A stretch of DNA of 64,000 nucleotides, taken from assembly GCA_020831775.1 (NCBI GenBank), contig JAFIFZ010000060.1:41054-105053 (forward strand), written 5' to 3'. The notes under the pieces were generated by a model, which had not been told where the DNA came from, searched no databases, and saw nothing but the letters and a program-made list of their open reading frames with translations. The DNA comes from Phycisphaerales bacterium. GTDB lineage: Bacteria; Planctomycetota; Phycisphaerae; Phycisphaerales; UBA1924. The position numbers were made by a program, and so were the translations under genes. Below, in pieces: positions 23,395 through 31,753 of the stretch. The number at the start of each line of letters is the position of its first letter. Position 1 is the first letter of the stretch.

Positions 23395-24120
23395 CTACTT
23401 CAGCTCGACCGACCAGTACGCCTCGTCGAGGAAGGCCTTCCACGAGTGGTACTTGTGCTGGTTCATGCGGATCGAGATCAGCGGGTTCCGCTTGGGCTGC
23501 GAGGGGTTGCGGATGAGCTTCATGTGCGCCTGGTCGGGCGTGCGGCCGCCCTTGCGGGCGTTGCAGCGGACGCAGGCGCAGACGAGGTTCGTCCACGAGT
23601 CCTTGCCGCCTTGGGTGCGCGGGAGGATGTGGTCGATCGAGAGCTCGCTGGTGGGGAAGTAGTGCCCGCAGTACTGGCACTGGTTGCGGTCGCGGGCGAA
23701 CAGATTGCGCCGGTTGAGCCTCACCTGCTGGCGGGGCAGCCGGTCGTAGCCGAGCAGGCGGATCACGCGGGGGACGGGGATCTCGAGCTGGACGGTGCGG
23801 ATCCAGTCGTCGGTCTCGCTGCGCTGCTCGCCGTACTCGCGGCGAAGGGCAGCGATCTCCGCCCACGACTCGAAGTCGTAGTTGACATACTGCCCGTCCT
23901 CGACATCGATGATCTCGGCGATGTCGCGGCAGAGCAGGCCGAACGCCCTTTTGGCCGAGATCACGCGCACCGCCAGGTACAGCTTGTTGAGGACGAGGAC
24001 CTTGGCGTCGAGGCCCTCGTTGCGGATCGCCGCGGCGGCTGGGCCGCCCTCCGATGCATCGACAGCCCCGCCGGGAGACCGGCGTTGGCCGCTGTTTCTG
24101 GATGGACCGCCGTTGGACAT
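23395..24120 (-). CDS. HNH endonuclease
   Basis: 241 residues from ATG 24120; GGGGAAGG stands 5-12 bases upstream, which decides this start against a longer frame. The C-terminal half holds CQYCG, then SIDHILPRTQGG (the HNH histidines), NLVCACVRCN and KGGRTP. That is the zinc-finger-stabilised HNH of the IPR002711 type. The N-terminal 100 residues (VLVLNKLYLAVRVISAKRAFGLL) are the domain usually found before HNH in this standalone family. The role is unknown; it is not linked to phage or restriction genes here. Confidence 0.88.
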   Translation of the reverse strand: MSNGGPSRNSGQRRSPGGAVDASEGGPAAAAIRNEGLDAKVLVLNKLYLAVRVISAKRAFGLLCRDIAEIIDVEDGQYVNYDFESWAEIAALRREYGEQRSETDDWIRTVQLEIPVPRVIRLLGYDRLPRQQVRLNRRNLFARDRNQCQYCGHYFPTSELSIDHILPRTQGGKDSWTNLVCACVRCNARKGGRTPDQAHMKLIRNPSQPKRNPLISIRMNQHKYHSWKAFLDEAYWSVELK

Positions 24121-24296
24121 ACACCTTCCCCTGCGGACAAAGCGTCCGCGGATGGCATATTGGTACCGAACAATCCACACGGTATCAACACCCAAGGCGC
24201 GGAATGTCGAGAACTCGCGCGGCTTTGACCGGCCCGAAAGGGAGCCTTGACACGACTCCCGCCGGTTGAAGGTCCGCATCCGAGGCGGGTCCGGAT

Positions 24297-25880
24297 TCAG
24301 TGGCGGAAGCGTCGGACGCCCGTGGTGATGCAGGTCACCCCCGCCTCGTCGCAGACTCTGAAGGTCTCCTCGTCCCGCTTGGACCCCCCGGGGTGGACGA
24401 TCATCAAGACGCCGGCGGCGATCAGGAGCTTCGGACCGTCCGGGAACGGGAAAAAGGCGTCGGAACAGGCGATCGCTCCCTGGGCCCGGCTCCCCGCCTT
24501 CTCGGACGCGAGGCGGCAGGAGGTCACCCGGTCCATCTGCCCCGCCCCGGCCCCAAAGAGCATCACGCCGTCCGATTCGCCCCGGCCCCCGATGCAGACC
24601 GCGTTGGAGGTCAGGGCCCGGACCACCTGGTCGAGCAGCGGGACCATCGCGAGCATCGCGGGGTCCGGCGCCGGGCCGGCGGCGTGGGTCAGGTCGGCCT
24701 TGGTCAGCACCTTCAGGTCACGCTCCTGCTCCAGCACGGCGCCGGGGATCGAGCGGAACTGCATCGCGCCTGAGGCGGGGTCGCGCAGGTCGCCCAGGGC
24801 GAGCAGGCGGACATTCTTCCAGCGGTTGGAGAGGCGTTCGATCGCCGCGGGCTCGAAGGCGAGGGCGCAGACGACCTCGAAAAAGTTGCCGTCGCGGGCG
24901 ATGCGTGAGGCGGTCTCGCTGTCGACGGGCGCGGTGCAGGCGAGGATGCCGCCGTAGGCCGCAAGGGGATCGCCGCTCAGGGCGAGGTCGAAGGCGGCGG
25001 CTGGGGACGGGGCGCAGCCGACCCCGCAGGGGTTGGTGTGCTTGACGATCACCGCCGAGGCGAGCGAGGCGTCGGCCCGACGGAGGGCCATCGCCAGATC
25101 AAGGGCCGCGGCTGCGTCGTTGAGGTTGTTGTAGCTCAGGGGCTTGCCGTGCAGGAGCTCGGCGGAGGCGACGGAGGTTTCTTCGTCGGCGGTGAGGCGG
25201 GCGGAGGCGTGCTGGTGGGGGTTCTCGCCGTAGCGGAGTTCGAGCGTGCCGGCCTGGGTGTGTTCCTGCGCCGCGAGGTAGTCCGCGATGGCCCGGTCGT
25301 AGCGTGCGGTGTGGTCGAAGGCCTCGGCCGCGAGCGTGCGCCGGAGGGCCAGGGAGGTCGAGCCCTCGTGCTCGCGCATGTCTGCGAGGACGCTGTCGTA
25401 GCGGGCGGGGTCGGTGACGATGGTGACGCCGTCGTGGTTCTTGGCCGAGGCGCGGACCATCGCCGGCCCGCCGATGTCGATCTGTTCGACCGCTTCTGCG
25501 CGGGTGACGCCCGCTTTGGCGACCGTCTCGCGGAAGGGATAGAGGTTGACGCAGACGAGGTCGATCGGGGTGATCTCGTGCTTGCGGAGGGCGGCCTCGT
25601 GCTCTTGGTCGCCCCGCTTGGCGAGGATGCCCCCGTGCACCTTGGGGTGGAGCGTTTTCACGCGTCCGCCGAGCATCTCGGGCAGGCCCGTGACCTCGGA
25701 CACATCGAGGACTTTGAGCCCGGCCTCGCGGAGGGCCTTGGCGGTGCCCCCGGTCGAGACGAGTTCGACGCCCATCGAGGCGAGAGCCTTGGCGAAGGCC
25801 TGCACGCCACGCTTATCGCTGACGGAAACGAGGGCCCGACGGATCTTCGGGCCCGTCACGCTGGTGTCGGGTTCGGTCAT
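24297..25880 (-). CDS. purH: Bifunctional AICAR transformylase / IMP cyclohydrolase
   Basis: 527 residues from ATG 25880, family length. It does the last two steps of IMP synthesis. The N-terminal cyclohydrolase has an MGS-like fold (ELVSTGGTAKALREAG, KTLHPKVHGGIL, CVNLYPF). The C-terminal transformylase has YGENPHQHASA, SYNNLNDAAAALDLA, VIVKHTNPCGVG with the catalytic Lys-His, and GVRRFRH at the C-terminus. It follows the PQQ-repeat lipoprotein gene by 33 bases on the same strand and may be co-transcribed with it. Confidence 0.97.
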   Translation of the reverse strand: MTEPDTSVTGPKIRRALVSVSDKRGVQAFAKALASMGVELVSTGGTAKALREAGLKVLDVSEVTGLPEMLGGRVKTLHPKVHGGILAKRGDQEHEAALRKHEITPIDLVCVNLYPFRETVAKAGVTRAEAVEQIDIGGPAMVRASAKNHDGVTIVTDPARYDSVLADMREHEGSTSLALRRTLAAEAFDHTARYDRAIADYLAAQEHTQAGTLELRYGENPHQHASARLTADEETSVASAELLHGKPLSYNNLNDAAAALDLAMALRRADASLASAVIVKHTNPCGVGCAPSPAAAFDLALSGDPLAAYGGILACTAPVDSETASRIARDGNFFEVVCALAFEPAAIERLSNRWKNVRLLALGDLRDPASGAMQFRSIPGAVLEQERDLKVLTKADLTHAAGPAPDPAMLAMVPLLDQVVRALTSNAVCIGGRGESDGVMLFGAGAGQMDRVTSCRLASEKAGSRAQGAIACSDAFFPFPDGPKLLIAAGVLMIVHPGGSKRDEETFRVCDEAGVTCITTGVRRFRH

Positions 25881-25913
25881 GCGCGATCGCTGGCGTTGAG
25901 GCCGGTCGGTGGA

Positions 25914-27176
25914 TCAGCCCCGGGGGACGAAGCGGGCGACGCCGCCCCGCGAGCCGACCAGGTACAGGTTGCCATCGACGAATTCGTCGGTGAAGACGCG
26001 TCCAACGCCCTCGGCCCGGATGGAGCGTTCGACGGCGCCGGTGCGGGGGTAGAGGACATGGATATGGCTGCCATCGAAGGAGAGGAGCTTGTTGTTGCGC
26101 ATGCCGACGACGGTGCCGCGGGCTTCGGCGTTGGCCCAGAGGCGTTGGCCGGTCTGCTGGTCGAAAGCGATGATCCCGTCTTCACGGGTCTCGACATAGA
26201 GCACGCCGTCATGGGCGGTGGGCTGCACGCGGAGGGGGTGGGGCGTGGGGACGCGCCAGACGCGGCTGCCGCCGACGGGGTTGAAGGCGTAGATGGCCTG
26301 GTCGAGCGAGGCGATGAAGAGCAGGCCGTTGTCGCTGACGGGCTCGGTCGAGACGCCCTGGAAGATCTTCGCCTGGCCGTAGAGGCGTCCGGTGGCGGGG
26401 TCGAGGAAGGCGATGCCGCCCTGGGCGCTGACCCCGGCGACGATGTCGTCACCGACGCGTGTGGGCCCGTACTCGATGGAGCCGGGGAGCTGGTGCCCCC
26501 AGAACTTGGCGCCGAAGCGGAAATTGTGGGCCAGCATCTCGCCCGAGAGCGTGCCGAAGACAGCCGTGCTGCCGAAGACCAGCGGGCCCGTGCTGACGAC
26601 GCGTTCGAGGCGCTGGATGTCGAGGATATTGCCGGTGTTGGGGTCGACGAAGTAGATCTCGGCCTCGGAGGCGACGAGCACGGTGTCGCGCCCGTCGGGG
26701 AGGGTCGCCGGGGCCATGCCGGCGAACCGGGTCAGGCTTGTCGAGAGCGTCGAGGCCCATCGCATCCGGCCGGTGTCGGTGTCCAGGGCGCTGACGGTGC
26801 TGTCGGACGCTCGGACGAAGAGCTGGGCCCCGAACAGCTGCGCGTCGGCGACTCGGTGCTCGCCGGGCACGGACGGGAAGCCCGTCCAGTCGCGCCGGTA
26901 GCCGATTTCGAGGTACTTCGAGTCGTCGATCGGCAGGACCTGTGCGCCGCGCGGACGCTCATCGCCCCGACGGTCGGTTCGGCGCTCGGTCGAGCGGCCT
27001 TCCCCGGCCGAATCGGCCGGTCGGCTCTCGGCGGCGGAGGTCTCGACGGACCGCTCCTGGCCCCGGTTGCAGCCGCCCAATGCGGGCAGCAGCGTCACCA
27101 TGAGGGCGAGCGTGGCGGCGGTAGGAACGACCCGGCCGGCGGCGAGGCGCCGACACACGGCATGGGGGGCGTGCAT
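25914..27176 (-). CDS. PQQ-like beta-propeller lipoprotein (BamB-like)
   Basis: 420 residues from ATG 27176 (MHAPHAVCRRLA), with GGAG nine bases upstream; a longer frame exists but has no signal sequence at its start. A signal peptide ends in a lipobox (LPALGGC). After a charged linker, the body carries propeller-blade repeats with the A-x-D-x-x-T-G-x-x-x-W pattern, for example SALDTDTGRMRWAS, FVDPNTGNILD, AFDQQTGQRLWAN and YAFNPVGGSRVWR. BamB, the OMP-assembly lipoprotein, and PQQ dehydrogenases share this fold. I see no proof of BAM function, so I call it BamB-like only. Confidence 0.85.
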   Translation of the reverse strand: MHAPHAVCRRLAAGRVVPTAATLALMVTLLPALGGCNRGQERSVETSAAESRPADSAGEGRSTERRTDRRGDERPRGAQVLPIDDSKYLEIGYRRDWTGFPSVPGEHRVADAQLFGAQLFVRASDSTVSALDTDTGRMRWASTLSTSLTRFAGMAPATLPDGRDTVLVASEAEIYFVDPNTGNILDIQRLERVVSTGPLVFGSTAVFGTLSGEMLAHNFRFGAKFWGHQLPGSIEYGPTRVGDDIVAGVSAQGGIAFLDPATGRLYGQAKIFQGVSTEPVSDNGLLFIASLDQAIYAFNPVGGSRVWRVPTPHPLRVQPTAHDGVLYVETREDGIIAFDQQTGQRLWANAEARGTVVGMRNNKLLSFDGSHIHVLYPRTGAVERSIRAEGVGRVFTDEFVDGNLYLVGSRGGVARFVPRG

Positions 27177-27352
27177 CTTCGGCTGCTCCGAGTGTGAAGG
27201 GCCCCTCGGGGCCCGGCTGGTGGAGTATGGAGACAGCATACAGGCAGGTCAAGCCGCCCGCACACCTCCCCCCAAATCCCGCCCCGGCCCGGTCTGTCGG
27301 TCGCTCCGGGGACCGTCCGGCGGCACCCGGCAATACGGACCAATGATCGCCC

Positions 27353-28012
27353 ATGTTCACAGGTCTTGTGCAGGCGGTCGGTCGGGTCGAGCGGATCGAG
27401 CCCTCCTCCTCGGGGGGGCGGGGCCGGCGGGTGCTCATCCGCCCCGGAGGCTGGGACCACAGGCCCGACATCGGCGACTCGATCGCGATCAACGGCTGCT
27501 GCCTGACCGTCGCGGCGGTCTCCTCCGACGCCTCGGGCCCGCTCTGGGCGTTCGACGCGGTGCCCGAGACCCTCGCCAAGACCACGCTGGGGACGCTGGG
27601 GCCGGGGTCGGGGGTGAATCTGGAGCACGCCGTCACGGCCTCGACGCTCATGGGCGGGCACTTCGTCCAGGGCCATGTCGAGGGCGTGGGGGAGGTGCTG
27701 AAGGTCCAGACGGGGGAGGACTGGCGGGCGAGGATCCAGCCCCCGCCGGGCCTGATGGGGTTCATCACGCCCAAGGGGAGCATCACGGTCGAGGGGGTGT
27801 CGCTGACGGTCGCGGAGCTGGATCCGGGCGATGCTGCGGGTGTCGGCGGCTGGTTCGAGATCGCCCTGATCCCGACCACCCTCGACAAAACCACGCTGGG
27901 GGATCTGCAGCCCGGGGCGGGGGTGAACATCGAGACGGACATGGTCGCCCGGGCGGCGATCCACTGGGCCCGGCACTATTTCAGGCCGGGCGGGGCGGGC
28001 CCGGCCCGATAG
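27353..28012 (+). CDS. ribE: Riboflavin synthase, alpha subunit
   Basis: 219 residues from ATG 27353. It dismutates two 6,7-dimethyl-8-ribityllumazines into riboflavin and a pyrimidine. The start MFTGLVQAVGRV is the family signature. Two tandem lumazine-binding halves are visible: INGCCLTVAAV...LGPGSGVNLEHAV...GHFVQGHVEGVG and EGVSLTVAEL...LQPGAGVNIETD. No FMN riboswitch is seen upstream, and no other rib gene is adjacent. The stop codon TAG is the first half of the -10 box proposed for ruvC. Confidence 0.95.
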   Translation: MFTGLVQAVGRVERIEPSSSGGRGRRVLIRPGGWDHRPDIGDSIAINGCCLTVAAVSSDASGPLWAFDAVPETLAKTTLGTLGPGSGVNLEHAVTASTLMGGHFVQGHVEGVGEVLKVQTGEDWRARIQPPPGLMGFITPKGSITVEGVSLTVAELDPGDAAGVGGWFEIALIPTTLDKTTLGDLQPGAGVNIETDMVARAAIHWARHYFRPGGAGPAR

Positions 28013-28015
28013 CCT
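28010..28015 (+). promoter_or_regulatory. -10 hexamer for a leaderless transcript (ruvC)
   Basis: TAGCCT, six bases, then ATG 28022. The first three bases are also the ribE stop, so this case is weaker than the others. Confidence 0.35.
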
Positions 28016-28021
28016 TACTCC

Positions 28022-28576
28022 ATGCGTCTGCTCGGCATCGATCCAGGACTGAACATCACCGGCTACGGGTGCATCGAGGGTTCGCCCGAGCGTCCGAGCC
28101 TCGTCGAGGCGGGGGTCTTCCGCCTGGGCAAGAAGTCGCCGGGTCGCAAGGCGGCCTCGATCGCCGAGCGGCTGGACGAGCTCGACCGTGACTTCCGTCT
28201 GCTGCTGGAGCGTCTGCGTCCGGAGGCGGTGGGGGTCGAGGCGCTCTTCGCCCATTACAAGCACCCGACCACGGCGATCGTGATGGGGCACGCCCGGGGG
28301 GTCTTGCTTCTGGCGATCCGACAGGCGGGGCTCGATCTGGTCGAGCTCAAGCCCACGGAGGTCAAAAAGTCGCTGACCGGGCACGGGCACGCCTCGAAAG
28401 AGCAGATGCAAGAGTCGGTCCGTGGGGTCTTCGGCCTGGCCGAGCGGCCCGAGCCGGCGGATGTCGCTGATGCGATCGCGGTGGCGCTGTGCGCCCGACG
28501 CCGGCTGCTCTTGGGCGAGCGGCTGAGCCCCGCGCTGGAGGAGGCGGTCCGTCCGAAGCGGGTCAAGACCGCTTAG
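28022..28576 (+). CDS. ruvC: Holliday junction endodeoxyribonuclease RuvC
   Basis: 184 residues. It cuts four-way junctions made during recombination. The RNase H-like fold begins MRLLGIDPGLNITGYG with catalytic D7; E73 in VGVEALFAH, D147 and D150 in EPADVADAIAVALC complete the acidic site. ALGQARG appears as VMGHARGVLLLA. The ruvA and ruvB genes are not in the window. It lies between ribE and the NtrC-type regulator with 9- and 12-base gaps. Confidence 0.95.
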   Translation: MRLLGIDPGLNITGYGCIEGSPERPSLVEAGVFRLGKKSPGRKAASIAERLDELDRDFRLLLERLRPEAVGVEALFAHYKHPTTAIVMGHARGVLLLAIRQAGLDLVELKPTEVKKSLTGHGHASKEQMQESVRGVFGLAERPEPADVADAIAVALCARRRLLLGERLSPALEEAVRPKRVKTA

Positions 28577-28588
28577 GATCGGCCTGTC

Positions 28589-30031
28589 ATGACCGAACCC
28601 AAGGGCGAACGCGTTGCGGCGCAGGTGCTCATCGTCGAGGACGAGGAGGACCACGCGGAAGTCATGGCCGACGCTCTGCGTCGGCCGGGGCATATCTGCA
28701 CGATCGTGCACAGCGTGCCGGAGGCTTTGGAGGAGCTCAGGGGCGGGGCGTTTGATGTCATCGTCACCGACCTGCGGATGCCCGAGTCGGGCGGGAAGGA
28801 CGGGGTTGCGTCTGACGGGTCGGATGCGGGGCTGCGTGTGCTGGACGCCGCGCGGGAGCTGCAGACCGACGCCGAGACGATCATGGTGACGGCGCACGGG
28901 GATGTGTCGACGGCGCGGGCGGCGTTCAAGCACGGGGCGTTCGACTTCATCGAGAAGCCGCTGGACCTGAGTGTTTTTCGTGATCTTGTGAACCGCGCGG
29001 CCGAAGCGGCGACGCTGCGGGCCGACTCGGGCGAGTTGGCCGAACTCGTGCAGCACGACGGGTTCGAGGGGATCATCGCCGGGTCGGAGCCGATGCGCCG
29101 GATCCTCAAGACGGTGCGCACGGTCGCGGCGAGCACGATCCCGGTTTTGATCACCGGCGAGAGCGGGACGGGCAAGGAGCTGATCGCCAAGGCGGTGCAC
29201 AACAACAGCCGCAGGGCGACGATGAAGTATGTCACCTTCAACTGCGCCGGCCAGAGCGAGAGCCTGCTGGAAGACCAGCTCTTCGGGCATGTGCGCGGGG
29301 CGTTCACGGGCGCCGATCGGGAGCGGGAGGGCGTGTTCGAGTATGCCGACGGGGGGACGCTGTTTCTCGACGAGATCGGGGACATGCCTGCCTCGATGCA
29401 GGCGAAGCTCTTGCGAGTTCTGGAGTCGGGCGAGGTGGTGCGTCTGGGGGCGAACGACCCGAAGAAGGTCGATGTGCGCTTCGTCAGCGCGACCAACCGC
29501 GACCTGTCGAAGATGGTCGACGAGGGCTCGTTCCGCCAGGACCTGTTCTACCGGATCAACGGCTCGACGATCCACCTGCCGCCGCTGCGCGAGCGTCGCG
29601 ACGACATCCCGCGGATCGTGCGTCACGCTATCGCGCGGTTCGCTAACGAGGTCGCGGCCGGCGAGCCGGTGCCGGAGATCACCGATGCGGCGCTGATGCG
29701 CCTGACGCAGGCGCCGTGGCCGGGCAATGTGCGCCAACTGCTCAATGTCGTGCAGAACATGACGGTGACGGCGATCGGGCAGGAGGCCGAGGGCGGGCCG
29801 ATCAAGCTCGATGTGCGCCACATCCCCGAGGATGTGCGAGCCGCAGACGACGACGAGCAGGGGACGACCTCGGGCGGCTCGCTCGCGGGGGCGAGCCTCG
29901 AACAGCTCGAAAAGCGGGCGATCCGCGAGACGCTGCAACTCACGGCCGGCAACCGCGAGAAGGCGGCCAAGCTCTTGGGCATCGGCGAGCGGACGCTGTA
30001 CCGCAAGCTGAAAGAGTACGGGCTGCGCTAA
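28589..30031 (+). CDS. NtrC-type sigma-54-dependent response regulator
   Basis: 480 residues from ATG 28589. A receiver domain with phospho-acceptor D61 (VIVTDLRMPE), a AAA+ sigma-54 activator domain and a Fis-type helix-turn-helix (EKAAKLLGIGERTLYRKLKEYGLR, shown in part) follow one another. The Walker A motif is TGESGTGKELIA, the sigma-54 contact loop GAFTGA is at residues 237-242, and GGTLFLDEIGDMP is Walker B. It activates sigma-54 promoters after phosphorylation. An insertion (ESGGKDGVASDGSDAG) after RMPE lengthens the receiver. No histidine kinase gene lies next to it. Confidence 0.95.
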   Translation: MTEPKGERVAAQVLIVEDEEDHAEVMADALRRPGHICTIVHSVPEALEELRGGAFDVIVTDLRMPESGGKDGVASDGSDAGLRVLDAARELQTDAETIMVTAHGDVSTARAAFKHGAFDFIEKPLDLSVFRDLVNRAAEAATLRADSGELAELVQHDGFEGIIAGSEPMRRILKTVRTVAASTIPVLITGESGTGKELIAKAVHNNSRRATMKYVTFNCAGQSESLLEDQLFGHVRGAFTGADREREGVFEYADGGTLFLDEIGDMPASMQAKLLRVLESGEVVRLGANDPKKVDVRFVSATNRDLSKMVDEGSFRQDLFYRINGSTIHLPPLRERRDDIPRIVRHAIARFANEVAAGEPVPEITDAALMRLTQAPWPGNVRQLLNVVQNMTVTAIGQEAEGGPIKLDVRHIPEDVRAADDDEQGTTSGGSLAGASLEQLEKRAIRETLQLTAGNREKAAKLLGIGERTLYRKLKEYGLR

Positions 30032-30184
30032 GGATCGTTCTGGGCGTGGGAAGCGGGGCGTGGGGAGCGTTCAGGCGGGTTCGGAATCCGCTAGCTGCCC
30101 CGGTCATCATCATGGCGGCGATGCCGACTTCGCTCCCGGTCGACCGGCTCGGCTCTTGGGCGAAGAACAGAAAAAGATATCGGT

Positions 30185-30271
30185 AGATCCCAAGGAACAA
30201 AGCCGATCGGCGGCAGGTCTTTGGGATCTGAGATTGTCCGCCCCTGCGCCCTGAACGGCGCGGGGGTGTTT
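30185..30271 (+). ncRNA. Possible structured RNA or leader with terminator
   Basis: In the 302-base gap after the regulator there is a perfect 9-bp stem, AGATCCCAA (30185-30193) with TTGGGATCT (30221-30229), enclosing GCCGATCGGC. A terminator-like hairpin CCCCTGCGCC / GGCGCGGGGG (30241-30266) follows, then TGTTT. An A-rich sequence lies before it, but I see no good -10. It could be a small RNA or the attenuated leader of the gene at 30334. Confidence 0.35.
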
Positions 30272-30333
30272 CGCAGGTGGCGGGAGTCCTGCCCGGGCGT
30301 TCGACCCGGGCGAAGCGGGCCCGCCGGGGTCGG

Positions 30334-30540
30334 ATGTCCATGCGGACCAGAGACCGGGGTTTGATCGCGTTGGTGGGCGTGCTGGTGTCGGGCGGGTTTT
30401 CGGCCGTCGCGGCGTTTGCAAACGACGGGCCGGTGGACCTTGTCTCGACGGTAATCGCGGTGATGACCGGCGTTGCGACGCTGGTGCTCGGGTTTATCGC
30501 GCTGGCGCAGGCGATGGGGGGCGAAGAAGACGAGGCTTAA
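30334..30540 (+). CDS. Small membrane protein
   Basis: 68 residues from ATG 30334. After MSMRTRDRG there are two hydrophobic segments (LIALVGVLVSGGFSAVAAF and VIAVMTGVATLVLGFIALAQ) and an acidic end, GGEEDEA. No family is recognised. It would be a two-pass inner-membrane protein. It is convergent with the secreted-protein gene that ends at 30556. The start is uncertain, and no strong ribosome site is visible. Confidence 0.5.
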   Translation: MSMRTRDRGLIALVGVLVSGGFSAVAAFANDGPVDLVSTVIAVMTGVATLVLGFIALAQAMGGEEDEA

Positions 30541-30555
30541 GCCCGACCATCGTGT

Positions 30556-31671
30556 TCAACATCCCGCGGCGAAGAGCGCGAGATATGCGAAGAAGTCGTC
30601 GGCGTCGATCACGCCGTCGGCGTTGATGTCCGCCCTCGGATCGCCCGAAGCGAATAGCGAAAGGAAGAGGAAGAAGTCGTCTGCGTCGACGACGCCGTCG
30701 GCATTGAGGTCTGCCGGACAGGCGGGGTCGGCGGTGTTTTCGTAGACGACGCCGGTGTCGGGGTTGCGGACGATGATGCCCGGCGGGAGCGGGCCGCCGC
30801 CGGCGCCGGTGAAGCGCCGGATGCGGATGGAGTTGGGGAGGTTGACGCCCGCGGTGGCTGCGCCTGAGAGGCTGCCAAAGATCCCGGCGCTGGTGGCGAC
30901 GGCTTCGATTTCCGCCTCGCCAGAGACGGAGACATGGATCGTGTTCAAGCCGGGCTGCACGACGACCGGGATGGATTGGTTGAAGTTGATGCTGTCTTGC
31001 TCGGGGATGACGCTGACGGACTCGACCTCGACAGTCTCGTTGACGGAGACGCCGGCGACGGAGCCGCTGAGCGTGAGCTTGGCGTAGCCTCGGGTCTGGG
31101 CGGGATCGCCGAACGACTCTGCCGCGAAGACATCGCCGGAGATGCTGATGGGCAGTTCGATGGTCTGTTGTGTCTCTGAGAAGATCTCCAGCGGCATGTT
31201 CATCTCGACGGTGGTGGTGGCGCGCCGGATGTAAGTGAATCCGCCGGACATGCCGCCGCCGATCGCAAAGGAGTAGAGGGAAGCGCTGCCCGAGAGCCTG
31301 CCGTAGTCCTCGATGAGTGTCGGCGGGCAGGGCAGGATGGGGATGGGCGGCCCGCTGACGACGAAGCCGGCGAGCCAGTTCACGAGTTCTTCGGGCGTGT
31401 CGACGATGCTGAGCTCGAAGCTGACGCCCCAGTCGCCGTTGGGGTTCTCGGCGGTGACATCGATGGAGACGAGGCCCTCGGCGATGCTGAAAAGGTTGGC
31501 CTCGAAGCACTGGACGATCTGCACTTCGGTCTCTGTGCCGGGGTTGACGGGCTGGAGCGAGCCGGGCTGGCCTTCCTCGCCGCTCCATGAGCCGGAGAGT
31601 TGGGCGTCTGCTCCCGCTGTCGCGATGAGTGTCAGCGAGGTGGCGAGTACGGCTGTTGTGATGCGGCGCAT
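30556..31671 (-). CDS. Secreted protein with GC-type dockerin-like C-terminus
   Basis: 371 residues from ATG 31671, preceded by GGAGG. A signal peptide (ITTAVLATSLTLIATAGADA) is followed by ~290 residues rich in beta strands with no recognised domain. The last ~55 residues start at CPADLNADGVVDADDFFLF and end LALFAAGC. They contain two calcium-loop plus helix repeats of the form D-N-DG-x-DADDFF, as in dockerins, bracketed by cysteines. The same module ends three other proteins in this window. It is probably a surface-attachment or complex-forming module of an exported protein. Confidence 0.88.
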   Translation of the reverse strand: MRRITTAVLATSLTLIATAGADAQLSGSWSGEEGQPGSLQPVNPGTETEVQIVQCFEANLFSIAEGLVSIDVTAENPNGDWGVSFELSIVDTPEELVNWLAGFVVSGPPIPILPCPPTLIEDYGRLSGSASLYSFAIGGGMSGGFTYIRRATTTVEMNMPLEIFSETQQTIELPISISGDVFAAESFGDPAQTRGYAKLTLSGSVAGVSVNETVEVESVSVIPEQDSINFNQSIPVVVQPGLNTIHVSVSGEAEIEAVATSAGIFGSLSGAATAGVNLPNSIRIRRFTGAGGGPLPPGIIVRNPDTGVVYENTADPACPADLNADGVVDADDFFLFLSLFASGDPRADINADGVIDADDFFAYLALFAAGC

Positions 31672-31753
31672 GGGTGGTCCTCCGGGCGCATGCTCCCCGG
31701 AGCGTGCGCCGGATGCAAGCGCAATGCTTGTCGAAGTCGAGCTTCCGCTGTGA

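Noticed and set aside
28574..28579. TAGGAT before the NtrC-type gene as another leaderless promoter
   Set aside because: The gap to ATG 28589 is nine bases, and the hexamer includes the ruvC stop codon.
27095..29938. Very long minus-strand open frame opposite ribE, ruvC and the NtrC-type gene
   Set aside because: The three genes on the + strand have full family motifs; the opposite frame is Arg/Leu/His-rich without any domain.
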